64,000 nucleotides of DNA from Methylobacterium terricola (GCF_006151805.1 NZ_VDDA01000002.1:124001-188000), one strand, 5' to 3'; numbered from the stretch's first letter, positions 8,643 to 16,777 are shown. Notes: generated from the sequence alone by a model not told the origin. Program-made: numbers and translations.

Positions 8643-9833
8643 ATGCTTCTGATCGACGCCGCGCCCATCGCCGGCACGCGCATCACTGCCGACGGCTACC
8701 TCGTGGCGGATGCCCGCGTGGCTCGCGTCGGCGTGCAGCAGTACCTTGGCGTCGAGGTCGAGCGGCCGGACCTCGCCATCGTGTCGGTCTACCGGCCAGC
8801 GGAAGAGGTGTTCAAGGCTGATAGTCTCGCCAGCTTCGCGCATCGCCCCGTCACGATCGGGCACCCGCGCGACGCCGTGAACGCCAAGTCCTGGCGCCTG
8901 CACTCCGTTGGCAGCACCGGAGGCGACATCGCCCGCGACGGTGACTTCGTGCGTGTGCCGCTCGCTGTCATGGACGCCGACGCGATCCAGTCGGTTCAGA
9001 GCGGCAAGCGCGAAGTGTCGATGGGTTACCGCTGCCGCCTGGAATGGTCGGATGGCATCGCCCCGGATGGGACGCCGTATCAGGCGATCCAGCGGGACAT
9101 CAACATCAATCATGCCGCCATTGTCCCCAAGGGGCGGGCAGGCTCGGAATGCCGGATCGGGGATGGGCTCCCGGCGGACATTGATTTTCAGCCCGCCACC
9201 CCCACCCCGCAACCACAGAAGGACGCGTCTTCGATGAAGACCCACCTTGTTGACGGGCATCCGGTTGAGATGTCCGATGCGGCGATCATCGCGGTTTCCG
9301 CGCTTCAGAAGCGCGCCGCCGACCTGACCGCCGATAATCTGAAACTCGTGGCTGACGGCAATCTCGCTGCGACTGCTCACGCCGAGGCGATCAGGGCCAA
9401 GGATGGCGAGATTGCCGAGGCGCGCAATGCCGTAGAAGCTCGCGATGGCGAGATTGCGGTACTTAAGAAGCAACTCGCGGATGCTGAGATGACCCCGGCC
9501 AAGCTGGATGCGGCTTTGGCGGTTCGTAACGCTGTTATTGGTGCGGCCCGTTCCGTCTTGGGCGACAGCTTCAAGGCAGATGACAAGACTGAAGCGCAGA
9601 TCCGGCGCGAGACCGTCTCTGCTCGTCTTGGTGACGCCGCGGCGAATATGGGCGACGCGGCGATTGAGGGCGCCTTTGCAGCACTGACTAAAGATGTCAA
9701 GCCGGCGGATCCGCTTCGGAATGCCATTGCAAACGGCCTCACTACTGTCGGAGACGCTGAGGCTGAAGCACACGCGGCCCATGCTCGCCGCGTGGAGACT
9801 TTGCGCAATAGCTGGAAGGGCCAGGCGGCCTAA
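8643..9833 (+). CDS. DUF2213 prohead protease / scaffold fusion
   Basis: 396 aa. Residues ~1-180 carry the DUF2213 features (HRPVTIGHPRDAVNA, KREVSMGYRCRLEW, INHAAIVPKGRAGSECRIGDG), which include candidate catalytic His and Ser residues of a capsid maturation protease. A Pro-rich linker (~188-196) leads to a charged, helical and coiled-coil C-terminal part (~198-396) typical of internal scaffolds. The gene precedes the cement and capsid genes as in other DUF2184 phages. Confidence 0.82.
   Translation: MLLIDAAPIAGTRITADGYLVADARVARVGVQQYLGVEVERPDLAIVSVYRPAEEVFKADSLASFAHRPVTIGHPRDAVNAKSWRLHSVGSTGGDIARDGDFVRVPLAVMDADAIQSVQSGKREVSMGYRCRLEWSDGIAPDGTPYQAIQRDININHAAIVPKGRAGSECRIGDGLPADIDFQPATPTPQPQKDASSMKTHLVDGHPVEMSDAAIIAVSALQKRAADLTADNLKLVADGNLAATAHAEAIRAKDGEIAEARNAVEARDGEIAVLKKQLADAEMTPAKLDAALAVRNAVIGAARSVLGDSFKADDKTEAQIRRETVSARLGDAAANMGDAAIEGAFAALTKDVKPADPLRNAIANGLTTVGDAEAEAHAAHARRVETLRNSWKGQAA
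9234..9833 (+). CDS. Possible nested scaffold protein from an internal start
   Basis: In frame within the DUF2213 gene, ATG 9234 (MKTHLVDGHPVEMSD...) lies just after the Pro-rich linker and would give a 199-aa scaffold-only product. An AGAAGGA-like ribosome site lies at about 9216-9222. Nested protease/scaffold pairs are known in lambda (C and Nu3). Use of this start is not proven by sequence. Confidence 0.35.
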   Translation: MKTHLVDGHPVEMSDAAIIAVSALQKRAADLTADNLKLVADGNLAATAHAEAIRAKDGEIAEARNAVEARDGEIAVLKKQLADAEMTPAKLDAALAVRNAVIGAARSVLGDSFKADDKTEAQIRRETVSARLGDAAANMGDAAIEGAFAALTKDVKPADPLRNAIANGLTTVGDAEAEAHAAHARRVETLRNSWKGQAA

Positions 9834-9857
9834 CCGCCCAGAATTAGGAGCACTTCC

Positions 9858-10334
9858 ATGGCAGTTCTTCAGAGCACCTACACTCAGTCCATCGCTGTCG
9901 GCTATCCCGGTATGGTCGCCAATGGCGAAGAGGGCAACCGCATCTCGCGTACCGTTGAGGACGTCGCGGGCCTTCCGTTTGGACGTGCAGCGTTTCGTGG
10001 TGTCGGCGATCGTGGTTGCACGGCGACCCCGTCCGCTACCGCTGGCGCCTTTCTCGGCATCTCTATCGCCAATCTCGCGGTGCAGCCGACCGTCGGCGTC
10101 GTCGCGTCTGGGTTCGCGGCGGATATCTATCATCAGAACGGCGAAGCGGGCCTCATGAACGAGGGTGTGATCTTCGTCACCGCCGGCTCGAACACCACGC
10201 AGGGCGCCGCGGCATACGTGACGAGCGCCGGTGCTTTCACCGCCACCTCGAACAGCAACACTGCCATCCCGGCGGTTTTCGATGACACCGTGTCGAGCGG
10301 CACGGTCGTGCGCCTGCGTGTCCGCAAGGCTTAA
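9858..10334 (+). CDS. Structural cement protein (Gp24/DUF2190-like)
   Basis: 158 aa with a ribosome site (TTAGGAG, ~9844-9850) before ATG 9858. The order of short strands (YPGMVANGEEGNRISRTVED, then GVGDRGCTA, GAFLGISIANLAV, VTAGSNTTQGAAAYVTSAGA, and a VRLRVRKA end) matches capsid cement proteins encoded directly before DUF2184 major capsid genes. It would stabilise the expanded capsid. Confidence 0.75.
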   Translation: MAVLQSTYTQSIAVGYPGMVANGEEGNRISRTVEDVAGLPFGRAAFRGVGDRGCTATPSATAGAFLGISIANLAVQPTVGVVASGFAADIYHQNGEAGLMNEGVIFVTAGSNTTQGAAAYVTSAGAFTATSNSNTAIPAVFDDTVSSGTVVRLRVRKA

Positions 10335-10364
10335 CGTCAACTTTATAGCCAAGGAGTCCCAGAG

Positions 10365-11324
10365 ATGGGCATCAACTTCCTCGACGCCCAGCAGGCTCTG
10401 GGTTTCGTTCGTCCGCAGTTCTACAATATTGAGCGGACCATCTACGAGCAGAAGTACCCGTCGTTTGATTACGCTTCGCTGATCCCGGTTGTGACCGAGG
10501 GCAATGAGTGGGCGCGCGGAACTCTTTTCTCGTCCGTTGACATGGCGGGTCAGGCGCAATTCATCAGCGGCAAGGGTTTTGATATGCCCTACGCCGACGT
10601 GGCGCACAGCCAGTTCACCAAGGGTTTTGCTCTGGCCGGCATCGGTTACGAGTGGTCTCTTGAAGAGGTTATGACCGCCCAGATGGAGGGTATTAACCTC
10701 TCGGACGTGAAGGCGACCGCGGCGCGTCGAGTGGCGGAGCAGTTCCTTTGGAACATCGCCATGACCGGGCGCCCTGACGGCATCAACAACCAGAAGAACT
10801 GGTCTGGTCTCGTCAACGATCCGAACGTGCCGACCGTCACGGCCGCGGCTACTGGCACTGGGAGTGGGACCGCTTGGACCACCAAGAACCCGGATCAGCA
10901 ACTCGCTGATGCAAATGCGGCACTCACCGGCATTATCACCTCGACCGTTGAGGTTGAGATGGCTGATACGCTGGCGCTGCCGACATCGCGCCTGCTGTCG
11001 CTGTCTTCGACCGCACGTTCCGGTACCAGCGACTCCACGGTTCTGGAATACCTGCGCAACAATAACGTCTACACCGCTCGAACCCGGCAGCCGCTGACCA
11101 TCATCGGTCTGCGGGCGCTTGAGACGGCTGGTGCCGGCGGCACTAAGCGCATGATCGCGTATCGCCGTAGTCCTGAAGTGCTGCGCTTCCACCTTCCGAT
11201 GCCGCACCGCTTCCTCCCGCCGTTCCAGAAGAGCGGCATGACGTGGGAAATCCCCGGCATCATGCGGACCGGCGGGACTGAGATCCGGCTTCCGGGTGCC
11301 GTTTCTTACGTCGACGGCATCTGA
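10365..11324 (+). CDS. Major capsid protein, DUF2184 (HK97 fold)
   Basis: 319 aa, AAGGAGTCC ribosome site 6-12 bases before ATG 10365. Strong DUF2184 features: TIYEQKYPSFDYASLIPV, IGYEWSLEEVMTAQMEG, a helix with AARRVAEQFLWNIAMTG, and the C-terminal GTEIRLPGAVSYVDGI. The family forms the icosahedral shell. No N-terminal delta domain is obvious, consistent with the separately encoded scaffold. Confidence 0.9.
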   Translation: MGINFLDAQQALGFVRPQFYNIERTIYEQKYPSFDYASLIPVVTEGNEWARGTLFSSVDMAGQAQFISGKGFDMPYADVAHSQFTKGFALAGIGYEWSLEEVMTAQMEGINLSDVKATAARRVAEQFLWNIAMTGRPDGINNQKNWSGLVNDPNVPTVTAAATGTGSGTAWTTKNPDQQLADANAALTGIITSTVEVEMADTLALPTSRLLSLSSTARSGTSDSTVLEYLRNNNVYTARTRQPLTIIGLRALETAGAGGTKRMIAYRRSPEVLRFHLPMPHRFLPPFQKSGMTWEIPGIMRTGGTEIRLPGAVSYVDGI

Positions 11325-11334
11325 GGAGATGGCA

Positions 11335-11652
11335 ATGAAGATCAAGAACATCGACGTCGGCCCGCGAGGCGTTTGGTCTGATGGTGTGGTTGTGATGCTG
11401 GCTCCCGGTGAAAGCCGGGATCTCAGGGTTCAGAAGGGTGACCTTGAAGCCGCTCGTGCAACGGGCTGGTTCAGTCTTGAAGGCGTTTCTTCCGAGGAGC
11501 CGGAAGAGCCAGCACTTACTCCGTCACCCGCGCTTGACAGCATGTCTGAAGACGAGCTTCGGGCCATCCTCAAGGATAAGGATGTGACGGTGGACGGCCG
11601 GTGGGGACGCGACAAGCTCCTCTCTGAGGCCAAGAAGGCCGTGGGCAACTGA
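11335..11652 (+). CDS. Hypothetical head-region protein with HeH/SAP-like tail
   Basis: 105 aa from ATG 11335, six bases after a GAGGAG ribosome site that overlaps the capsid stop. N-terminal beta-rich part (KIKNIDVGPRGVWSDGVVVM). After an acidic linker, the C-terminus (MSEDELRAILKDKDVTVDG, RWGRDKLLSEA) looks like the HeH/SAP-like helical motif found in small phage head proteins and termination factors. Probably a head-completion accessory. Confidence 0.6.
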   Translation: MKIKNIDVGPRGVWSDGVVVMLAPGESRDLRVQKGDLEAARATGWFSLEGVSSEEPEEPALTPSPALDSMSEDELRAILKDKDVTVDGRWGRDKLLSEAKKAVGN

Positions 11653-11653
11653 C

Positions 11654-12064
11654 ATGCCGCTCCCCATCGTCACGGCAGCGGACCTCAAGGCCCGCTATCC
11701 GGTGTTCAAGGACCAGCCGGACGCCCTCGTGCTGCTCATGCTTGAGGACGCCACCGGCTCGGTCTCGGATACCTGGATCGTGACGGATCAGAAGCCAGCG
11801 CTTCTGGCCTACGCCGCCCATCTCCTCGCCTTGGAAACCTTCGCGTCGAACTTGGCGACGGATGGGGCCGGCAACCCGGTCGCCGTCACCGGCCCGATGG
11901 AGAGCATTGAGGTCGGCGACGTGAAGGTAAAATATGCTCACCAGTTCGTGAGCGAAGCGGGCGCCACGGCCGGTGCGTCGGGCTCCAGCCTCGCCTCTAC
12001 GCCCTACGGGCGCCGCTATCTTGAACTGCTGCGCAAGTCGAACCCGGGCATCCTCGTCGTATGA
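11654..12064 (+). CDS. DUF4054 head-tail connector protein
   Basis: 136 aa starting directly after the preceding stop. Begins with the family's 'F/L..RYP.F' pattern (TAADLKARYPVFKDQPD), has the middle helix LLAYAAHLLALE and ends with the STPYGRRYLELLRKS segment typical of DUF4054 adaptors placed below the portal. It overlaps the next start by four bases (ATGA). Confidence 0.8.
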   Translation: MPLPIVTAADLKARYPVFKDQPDALVLLMLEDATGSVSDTWIVTDQKPALLAYAAHLLALETFASNLATDGAGNPVAVTGPMESIEVGDVKVKYAHQFVSEAGATAGASGSSLASTPYGRRYLELLRKSNPGILVV

Positions 12065-12543
12065 ACATCCGGGTTACGGTCGACCTTGAGCGCAAGGGCG
12101 ACATAAAGAAGCTCCTTGAGCGCGTGCTGCGCAACATGGGGCAGGAAGCGAAGGTGAAGGTCGGCTTCCCGGCAGGCAAAGCCTCCAGCGACATCATCGC
12201 CATCGCCACCTATAACCATGAGGGTACGCGTGGTGGCGCCTCCGGCGGCGGTTGGGGTGGGCCGATCCCGCCCCGCCCGTTCATTACGCAGGCGCTGTTC
12301 AAGGGCCGCGGTGAACTCAAGCAGTTCATGCGGGCCGAAGCGCGCAATATTTTGCTCGGCAAGATCACGCCGAAGCAGGCCCTGCCTCGCCTTGGGATCT
12401 GGGGTCAGCAGCAGATCCAAGCGCAGATCCGGTCGAATATGCGACCGAAGAATTCTCCCGTCACTGTGCGGCTAAAGGGTAGCGACCGCACCCTCATCGA
12501 CACGGGCCGCATGCTTCAGAGCGTCACCTGGGCTGTTGAGTGA
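12061..12543 (+). CDS. Virion morphogenesis / neck protein (HK97 gp10 or Mu gpG-like)
   Basis: 160 aa, ATG overlapping the DUF4054 stop. Conserved pattern: early VKVGFPAGK, an N-H-E-G-T segment (YNHEGTRGG), then PIPPRPFITQALFKGRG and a C-terminal DTGRMLQSVTW. These are the hallmarks of neck or tail-completion proteins that sit between connector and tail. Confidence 0.75.
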   Translation: MNIRVTVDLERKGDIKKLLERVLRNMGQEAKVKVGFPAGKASSDIIAIATYNHEGTRGGASGGGWGGPIPPRPFITQALFKGRGELKQFMRAEARNILLGKITPKQALPRLGIWGQQQIQAQIRSNMRPKNSPVTVRLKGSDRTLIDTGRMLQSVTWAVE

Positions 12544-12944
12544 TGGATCTCTCCCGCGCCTTCGTGGCGATCGCCATGCTTCAGCGCCCCGCGATCCTCA
12601 AGACCCCGGGCGGCCGGCGGGTCATGGGCAAGTGGGAAGACGCAGGGCCTGCCGCGGTGAAGATCAAGGCGGTTATCCAAGCTGCCACGCAGGAAGATCT
12701 CGTCCAGTACAACACCGAGGACAAGCTTGACGGCTTCGTCCGGATCTGGACCGCAGCCGAGCTGCGCACAGTGGACGAAGATCTCCAAGCTGACGCACAG
12801 CAGATCATCACGCCCGAGGGTGCGGCGTATCGCATCGTCAAGGCAGGCCGTCGCAACGAAGCCGGGTTTACCCGCGCCATCGGTAGGCTCGTGAAGAATG
12901 ACCGAGGACGAAGCGTATCGTCGGCTATGGACATTCCTCGTTGA
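12543..12944 (+). CDS. Head-closure / tail-completion-like protein
   Basis: 133 aa from ATG 12543, which overlaps the previous stop (TGATG). It has mixed alpha/beta composition with a basic C-terminus. No signature was firmly recognised. Position between the gpG-like and neck terminator genes makes a head-closure role likely. It overlaps the next gene by 47 bases in another frame. Confidence 0.6.
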   Translation: MDLSRAFVAIAMLQRPAILKTPGGRRVMGKWEDAGPAAVKIKAVIQAATQEDLVQYNTEDKLDGFVRIWTAAELRTVDEDLQADAQQIITPEGAAYRIVKAGRRNEAGFTRAIGRLVKNDRGRSVSSAMDIPR

Positions 12945-13470
12945 GGTCGATGCGGAGAGCGTGGTCCTCGGCCAGACGCGCCAAGCACTTGAGGACGTCG
13001 TCTTTCACCATCAGCGCGCCCCCCGTCCCGAAGGACCATACGCGCAACTGACCCCTCTCGGGTCGCGAGACACCGGCGAGGGCCACGCGCTCTGCTACGA
13101 AGCCGTCACCATCGGCGGTGAAGAGCGCATCGTCGAGCGCAGGACTGAGGGCGTCGCCTACGGCTGGCGCATCGACGTCTACGCGACCGAGGCTGGCGAC
13201 TACGCCCGTGCCTTCCGGGCCGCACTCCTCTCGGCCAGAGCGCAGCTGCATTTCCTGCCGTTCGTAGTTACCGAGGTTGCCGAGATCACGCAGTCAACCG
13301 ATCGGCAGCAAGAGAACTGGGAAGCGCGAGCAAACTTCAGCGTGACCCTTAGTGGGTCGCGGACGCAGCGCACTCTCATCGACGTGATTGAACGCGGCCA
13401 CATCGCCATTGCTGGTGTCCGGGGCGGCGGCTCCGTCATCCAAGACAGCATCGAATACGCAAAGGACTGA
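12898..13470 (+). CDS. Neck terminator protein (gp12-like / LIC_12616 family)
   Basis: 190 aa. Early acidic helix, then the AYGWRIDVYATEAGDYARAF segment and a late 'ENWEARANFSVTLSG' strand that is characteristic of tail/neck terminators in myoviruses of this type. It lies directly upstream of the tail sheath. The role is to cap the tail tube and sheath at the head end. Confidence 0.7.
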   Translation: MTEDEAYRRLWTFLVEVDAESVVLGQTRQALEDVVFHHQRAPRPEGPYAQLTPLGSRDTGEGHALCYEAVTIGGEERIVERRTEGVAYGWRIDVYATEAGDYARAFRAALLSARAQLHFLPFVVTEVAEITQSTDRQQENWEARANFSVTLSGSRTQRTLIDVIERGHIAIAGVRGGGSVIQDSIEYAKD

Positions 13471-13474
13471 CACG

Positions 13475-14905
13475 ATGGCGATTAAGTTGCCGATCGATCG
13501 CTCCGTCGTTGTGACGGTCACGCGTGCGGACAAATTCCCGACTACGGCTGGTTTCAACACCGCCCTCATGCTGAATTCTACGGCGCTGAGCGGCAAGGTC
13601 GACGCCACGACGCGGACGCGCCTCTACTCAAATATGACGGAAGTTGCCGTTGATTGGTCTCCGGCTACCGAAGCCTACAAGGCGGCTACCCGCTTCTTCC
13701 AGGCTCAGGTGCGCCCGCCGCAGCTCAAGATCGGGTATCTCAATCCTGCGGCCTCTAGCGTCACGGCGGAACTGGACGCGCTCTACCAGTACGATCTGGA
13801 CTGGTTCTGGCTGCTGCATACGAACGAGTTCAACGACACCGCTGCTCAGCGCGCCATCATGGATTGGGCCGAGACGAAGGAAGTCATCTTCGGCGGCGAC
13901 AGCAACGACACCGACACGGAGTTGCCCGCCGAGATTGATGACCCAACGTCCACGGTCACGATCTCCATCGCATCGCCTGGTGTCGTGACCTGGACCGCGC
14001 ACGGGCTTCAGAACGGCGATCAGGTCCGGTTCACCACTAGCGGCGCGCTGCCTGGCGGGCTCTCGCCTGTCGCCACCTACTATGTGGTGGGCGCTTCGAC
14101 GAACACCTTCAACGTTGCGGCGACGGCCGGCGGACCGGCCATCACGACGACCGGCACCCAGAGCGGCACGCATACCGCAACGTCGCCACGCTACGGCGGA
14201 TCGGTCGCTGAGTACGCCGAGCAGAAGGCCTACGACCGCACGGCGGTGTTCTACCATACCGACCCGGGCTCCTATCTCGCGGCTGGCGCCTTTGCGTACA
14301 GTTCGGGCCGCGACTTCGACCGCTCGAACTACCGTCTCGCCCAGGCCGGTCGGATCGACAGCGGGCAGGCCTACACGCTGAAGTTCAAGACCTTCCCGGG
14401 CGTGACCCCGATCAGCCGGCCGTCGGCTGTCGTGCAGGCGATCACGGGCTTCATCCCCGGGCTCGGCTCCGACGAGGCACAGGGCCATCGCGCCAACACC
14501 TACGTGAACATGGGCGGGCGTAACATGCTCGTCGAGGGCACGGTGGCGAGCGGCGCCTTCATCGACGAGATCCACACCATCTCCTGGATCAAGGCGCGTG
14601 TGCAGGAGAGCGTGTTCGGCGTTCTGTCGAACAATCCGCGTATTCCCTACACCAACCAGGGCGTCGGGTTTCTGATCGAGGCGGGCATCAACCCGCCGAT
14701 GCGTCGCGCTTTCGCGGCCGGGTTGATCGCGCCGAGGGTCGGTGATGACGGCCTGCTGGTGCCGGAGTTCCAGGTCGCAGTTGACGACGTGGCGAACATC
14801 CCCGTCTCGCAGCGTCGCAACCGCATCGCCCCGGACATCAAGGTGACGTTCCAGTATGCGAACGCCATTCACTTTGTATCAGTGACTATGCAGCTTCAGT
14901 ATTGA
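13475..14905 (+). CDS. Tail sheath protein, DUF3383 family, with inserted domain
   Basis: 476 aa from ATG 13475. The N-terminus (MAIKLPIDRSVVVTVTRADK) and C-terminus (FQYANAIHFVSVTMQLQY), with IPYTNQGVGFLIEAGI near residue 395, fit DUF3383 contractile sheaths. Residues ~158-240 form a Thr/Gly-rich beta insertion (HGLQNGDQVRFTTSGALPGG, VATYYVVGASTNTFNVAAT) between YDLDWFW...KEVIFGG and YDRTAVFYH, which are normally close together. Such an insertion would likely decorate the outside of the tail. Confidence 0.85.
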   Translation: MAIKLPIDRSVVVTVTRADKFPTTAGFNTALMLNSTALSGKVDATTRTRLYSNMTEVAVDWSPATEAYKAATRFFQAQVRPPQLKIGYLNPAASSVTAELDALYQYDLDWFWLLHTNEFNDTAAQRAIMDWAETKEVIFGGDSNDTDTELPAEIDDPTSTVTISIASPGVVTWTAHGLQNGDQVRFTTSGALPGGLSPVATYYVVGASTNTFNVAATAGGPAITTTGTQSGTHTATSPRYGGSVAEYAEQKAYDRTAVFYHTDPGSYLAAGAFAYSSGRDFDRSNYRLAQAGRIDSGQAYTLKFKTFPGVTPISRPSAVVQAITGFIPGLGSDEAQGHRANTYVNMGGRNMLVEGTVASGAFIDEIHTISWIKARVQESVFGVLSNNPRIPYTNQGVGFLIEAGINPPMRRAFAAGLIAPRVGDDGLLVPEFQVAVDDVANIPVSQRRNRIAPDIKVTFQYANAIHFVSVTMQLQY

Positions 14906-14921
14906 CGTGCTATGATGGGCC

Positions 14922-15542
14922 ATGATTGAAAATGGTTCCCGCTTTGGTCGTCTCACGGTGGTTGGATCGGAGATCCGAGCGCATGAAAACGGCAGCAAAC
15001 GACGGTTCTACGTTTGCCGCTGTGAATGCGGCGGCTCTGCATTCGCCGCCGCTTCATCACTGAGAACGGGCAACACCACCACGTGCGGTTGCCTGCAAAA
15101 GGAGAAGGCGGCAGCTCGCCTTCTCAGACATGGGGAAAGTGGAGCGGCTGGCAAGCGCACCGCGGAGTACGCCATTTGGGCCGGGATGCTGAGCCGGTGT
15201 CGCAACCCTCAGGGGAAACAGTTCGCGGATTACGGCGGTCGTGGCATCACTGTCTGTGAGAGATGGAGCGATTTCTCAAACTTTCTCGCCGACATGGGGC
15301 GGCGGCCGTCCCAAAATCATACGATCGAACGTCAGAATAACGACAAAGGTTATGAGCCAGATAACTGCGCATGGGTAACGAAGGCGGCGCAGGCAAGAAA
15401 TAAGCGATCCAACGTAATAGTTGAGTACCGGGGCGAGACGATGGCTCTCGCTGCTGCTGCTGAACAGGCAGGCATAAAAGCGAATACTGTCACTGTACGC
15501 CTGCGTCGCGGTTGGACGCTTGAACGGGCGCTAACCCCATAG
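14922..15542 (+). CDS. HNH/homing-type endonuclease between sheath and tube genes
   Basis: 206 aa. The N-terminal module (GSRFGRLTVVG, YVCRCECGG, TTTCGCLQKE) has Cys pairs for zinc. The central module (YGGRGITVCERWSDFSNFLA, then IERQNNDKGYEPDNCAWVTK) is the common free-standing phage endonuclease signature in which H/N residues around 'NDKGYEPDNC' bind metal. The C-terminus (VTVRLRRGWTLERAL) resembles a target-binding NUMOD-like module. It separates two normally adjacent tail genes, suggesting a mobile insertion. Confidence 0.72.
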   Translation: MIENGSRFGRLTVVGSEIRAHENGSKRRFYVCRCECGGSAFAAASSLRTGNTTTCGCLQKEKAAARLLRHGESGAAGKRTAEYAIWAGMLSRCRNPQGKQFADYGGRGITVCERWSDFSNFLADMGRRPSQNHTIERQNNDKGYEPDNCAWVTKAAQARNKRSNVIVEYRGETMALAAAAEQAGIKANTVTVRLRRGWTLERALTP

Positions 15543-15551
15543 AGGTCAAAC

Positions 15552-16010
15552 ATGGCTGAAGATTGCGCCCCGTTTGGGACTTACAGCTTTCAGAACGTCG
15601 CATTCTCGATTGATGGCGTCCTTGTGGTCGGCTTCGACGAAGGCGACGACTGCATCTTGGTCGAGCCTACCACCGAACTCGGCACGCCGAAGGTCGGGGC
15701 CGATGGCACTTCCATCGTATCGATCACCACCGACCAGTCGGCCACGGTGACGATACGGCTACTGCCGAACAGCCCGTTCAATGCCTATCTGCGCAACCGC
15801 GTGAAACGGATGCGTTCGGGCGCCCTGACCGGGCTCACGATGGCGATCGGCATGACCGACCTATCCAGCCGCGAGACGGGCGGCTGCACGACAGCGATCA
15901 TTACGCAGCAGCCCCCGGACACCCGCGGCGCCATGGTCAACAATCTGGAGTGGAAGTTCTTCTGCGCCTGCTGGCAGCCTGGTTTCGTCGAGGTCGTGAC
16001 GGCGAGCTAA
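15552..16010 (+). CDS. Tail tube protein, DUF3277 family
   Basis: 152 aa. Typical opening (PFGTYSFQNVAFSIDGVLVV), a SIVSITTDQSATVTIRLLPN strand pair, and the late Glu-Trp-Lys (NLEWKFFCACW) with IITQQPPDTRG, matching the DUF3277 tube proteins that pair with DUF3383 sheaths. The protein would stack in hexameric rings inside the sheath. AGAGGT ribosome site at 15541-15546. Confidence 0.85.
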   Translation: MAEDCAPFGTYSFQNVAFSIDGVLVVGFDEGDDCILVEPTTELGTPKVGADGTSIVSITTDQSATVTIRLLPNSPFNAYLRNRVKRMRSGALTGLTMAIGMTDLSSRETGGCTTAIITQQPPDTRGAMVNNLEWKFFCACWQPGFVEVVTAS

Positions 16011-16025
16011 CGCGCAAGCGATGGG

Positions 16026-16442
16026 TCAAGGATCGGGCTTGCGGCGGGGTGAAGAGGGGTCGGCCGCGCGAGCTTCCTCTTGAGATTTGGCCATCTGCTC
16101 CGCCTGCATCTTCTCGATATAAGATGGCGGGCGGGCCATCTCGGCAGGATCAAACGCCTCGTCGTTAATTTTTTCCCTGAGTATGCGCAGCGCTTCAACT
16201 AATATCTTGCGGTTATCTCGCCAATTGTGCGCATTTGCGTGCCAAACAACTTCTTCAATCCAGTGCATTAGGTCGCGAAGTTCTGTTTCAGGCGGATAGT
16301 GGTCTTCTAACGTTTGCACGATTTCAGCGTTCATGCTCCGGCCGTTGGCCTTGGCCGCTCTCGCTATCCGATCGCGCATGCCTTCCGGCATCCGCAGCAT
16401 GAACTTATCGGCGAGGTCACTGGGGGCGGGCGGCTTGCTCAT
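16026..16442 (-). CDS. Arc-family ribbon-helix-helix repressor (leftward)
   Basis: 138 aa from ATG 16442; 17 extra in-frame codons run up to 16493 but lie inside the operator array, and the rightward partner gene shows the matching start. The N-terminal ~50 residues fit Arc/Mnt: a DNA-contact strand (DKFMLRMPEGM), then RIARAAKANGRSMNAEIVQT. The C-terminal extension is helical and acidic. It is divergent from a second Arc-type gene at 16548. Probably a lysogeny repressor or a control factor for the island, acting on the shared operators. Confidence 0.8.
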   Translation of the reverse strand: MSKPPAPSDLADKFMLRMPEGMRDRIARAAKANGRSMNAEIVQTLEDHYPPETELRDLMHWIEEVVWHANAHNWRDNRKILVEALRILREKINDEAFDPAEMARPPSYIEKMQAEQMAKSQEEARAADPSSPRRKPDP

Positions 16443-16455
16443 GCCCGAGCCATAA

Positions 16456-16534
16456 TAGCGATTTGACACTTTTGCATCGTAGCGACTTGACATGATAGCG
16501 GATCGCTATGAAGATCGATGGTGTCAGGTCGCTA
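16456..16534. promoter_or_regulatory. Mirror-symmetric operator array between two Arc-type genes
   Basis: Three copies of TAGCGAnnTGACA: TAGCGATTTGACA (16456-16468), TAGCGACTTGACA (16480-16492) and the reverse complement TGTCAGGTCGCTA (16522-16534), plus an inverted repeat ATAGCG-GAT-CGCTAT (16495-16509). The outer sites sit exactly 14 bases from the ATG of each flanking gene (16442 leftward, 16548 rightward). This fits autoregulation of both Arc-type proteins. Arc/Mnt proteins are known to bind such repeated half-sites; which protein binds which is inference. Confidence 0.75.
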
Positions 16535-16547
16535 CTACGGAGGCGGG

Positions 16548-16751
16548 ATGACCCAGACCAAGTACCCCAGCGATACTGCGGACCGCTTCATGGTGCGCAT
16601 GCCCGCAGGCTTGCGGCCCTGGATCGCCGATGAAGCCAAGCGAAGCCACCGCTCTGCCAACGCGCAGACGGTGTGGATGCTTCAGCAGATGCGAGAGCAG
16701 ATCGAAAAGAAAGCGGCCCCGGAGAGCGCTGGAACGCTCGCCGAGGCCTGA
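16548..16751 (+). CDS. Small Arc-family ribbon-helix-helix protein (rightward)
   Basis: 67 aa from ATG 16548, behind CGGAGGCG (16538-16545). Arc-type core: strand DRFMVRMPAG and helices ADEAKRSHRSANAQTVWMLQ. It parallels the leftward gene across the operator and looks like a duplicated copy that lacks the long C-terminal part. A paired repressor/antagonist role, as with Arc and Mnt in P22, is a plausible inference. Confidence 0.75.
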   Translation: MTQTKYPSDTADRFMVRMPAGLRPWIADEAKRSHRSANAQTVWMLQQMREQIEKKAAPESAGTLAEA

Positions 16752-16777
16752 AGCCATCCGAACCTTGCGAGAACGAA

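Noticed and set aside
8448..11351. A 967-codon open frame on the minus strand over the capsid genes
   Set aside because: It is antisense to well-supported protease, cement and capsid genes, and its translation is Arg/Gly/Asp-rich low-complexity sequence as expected from GC-rich antisense.
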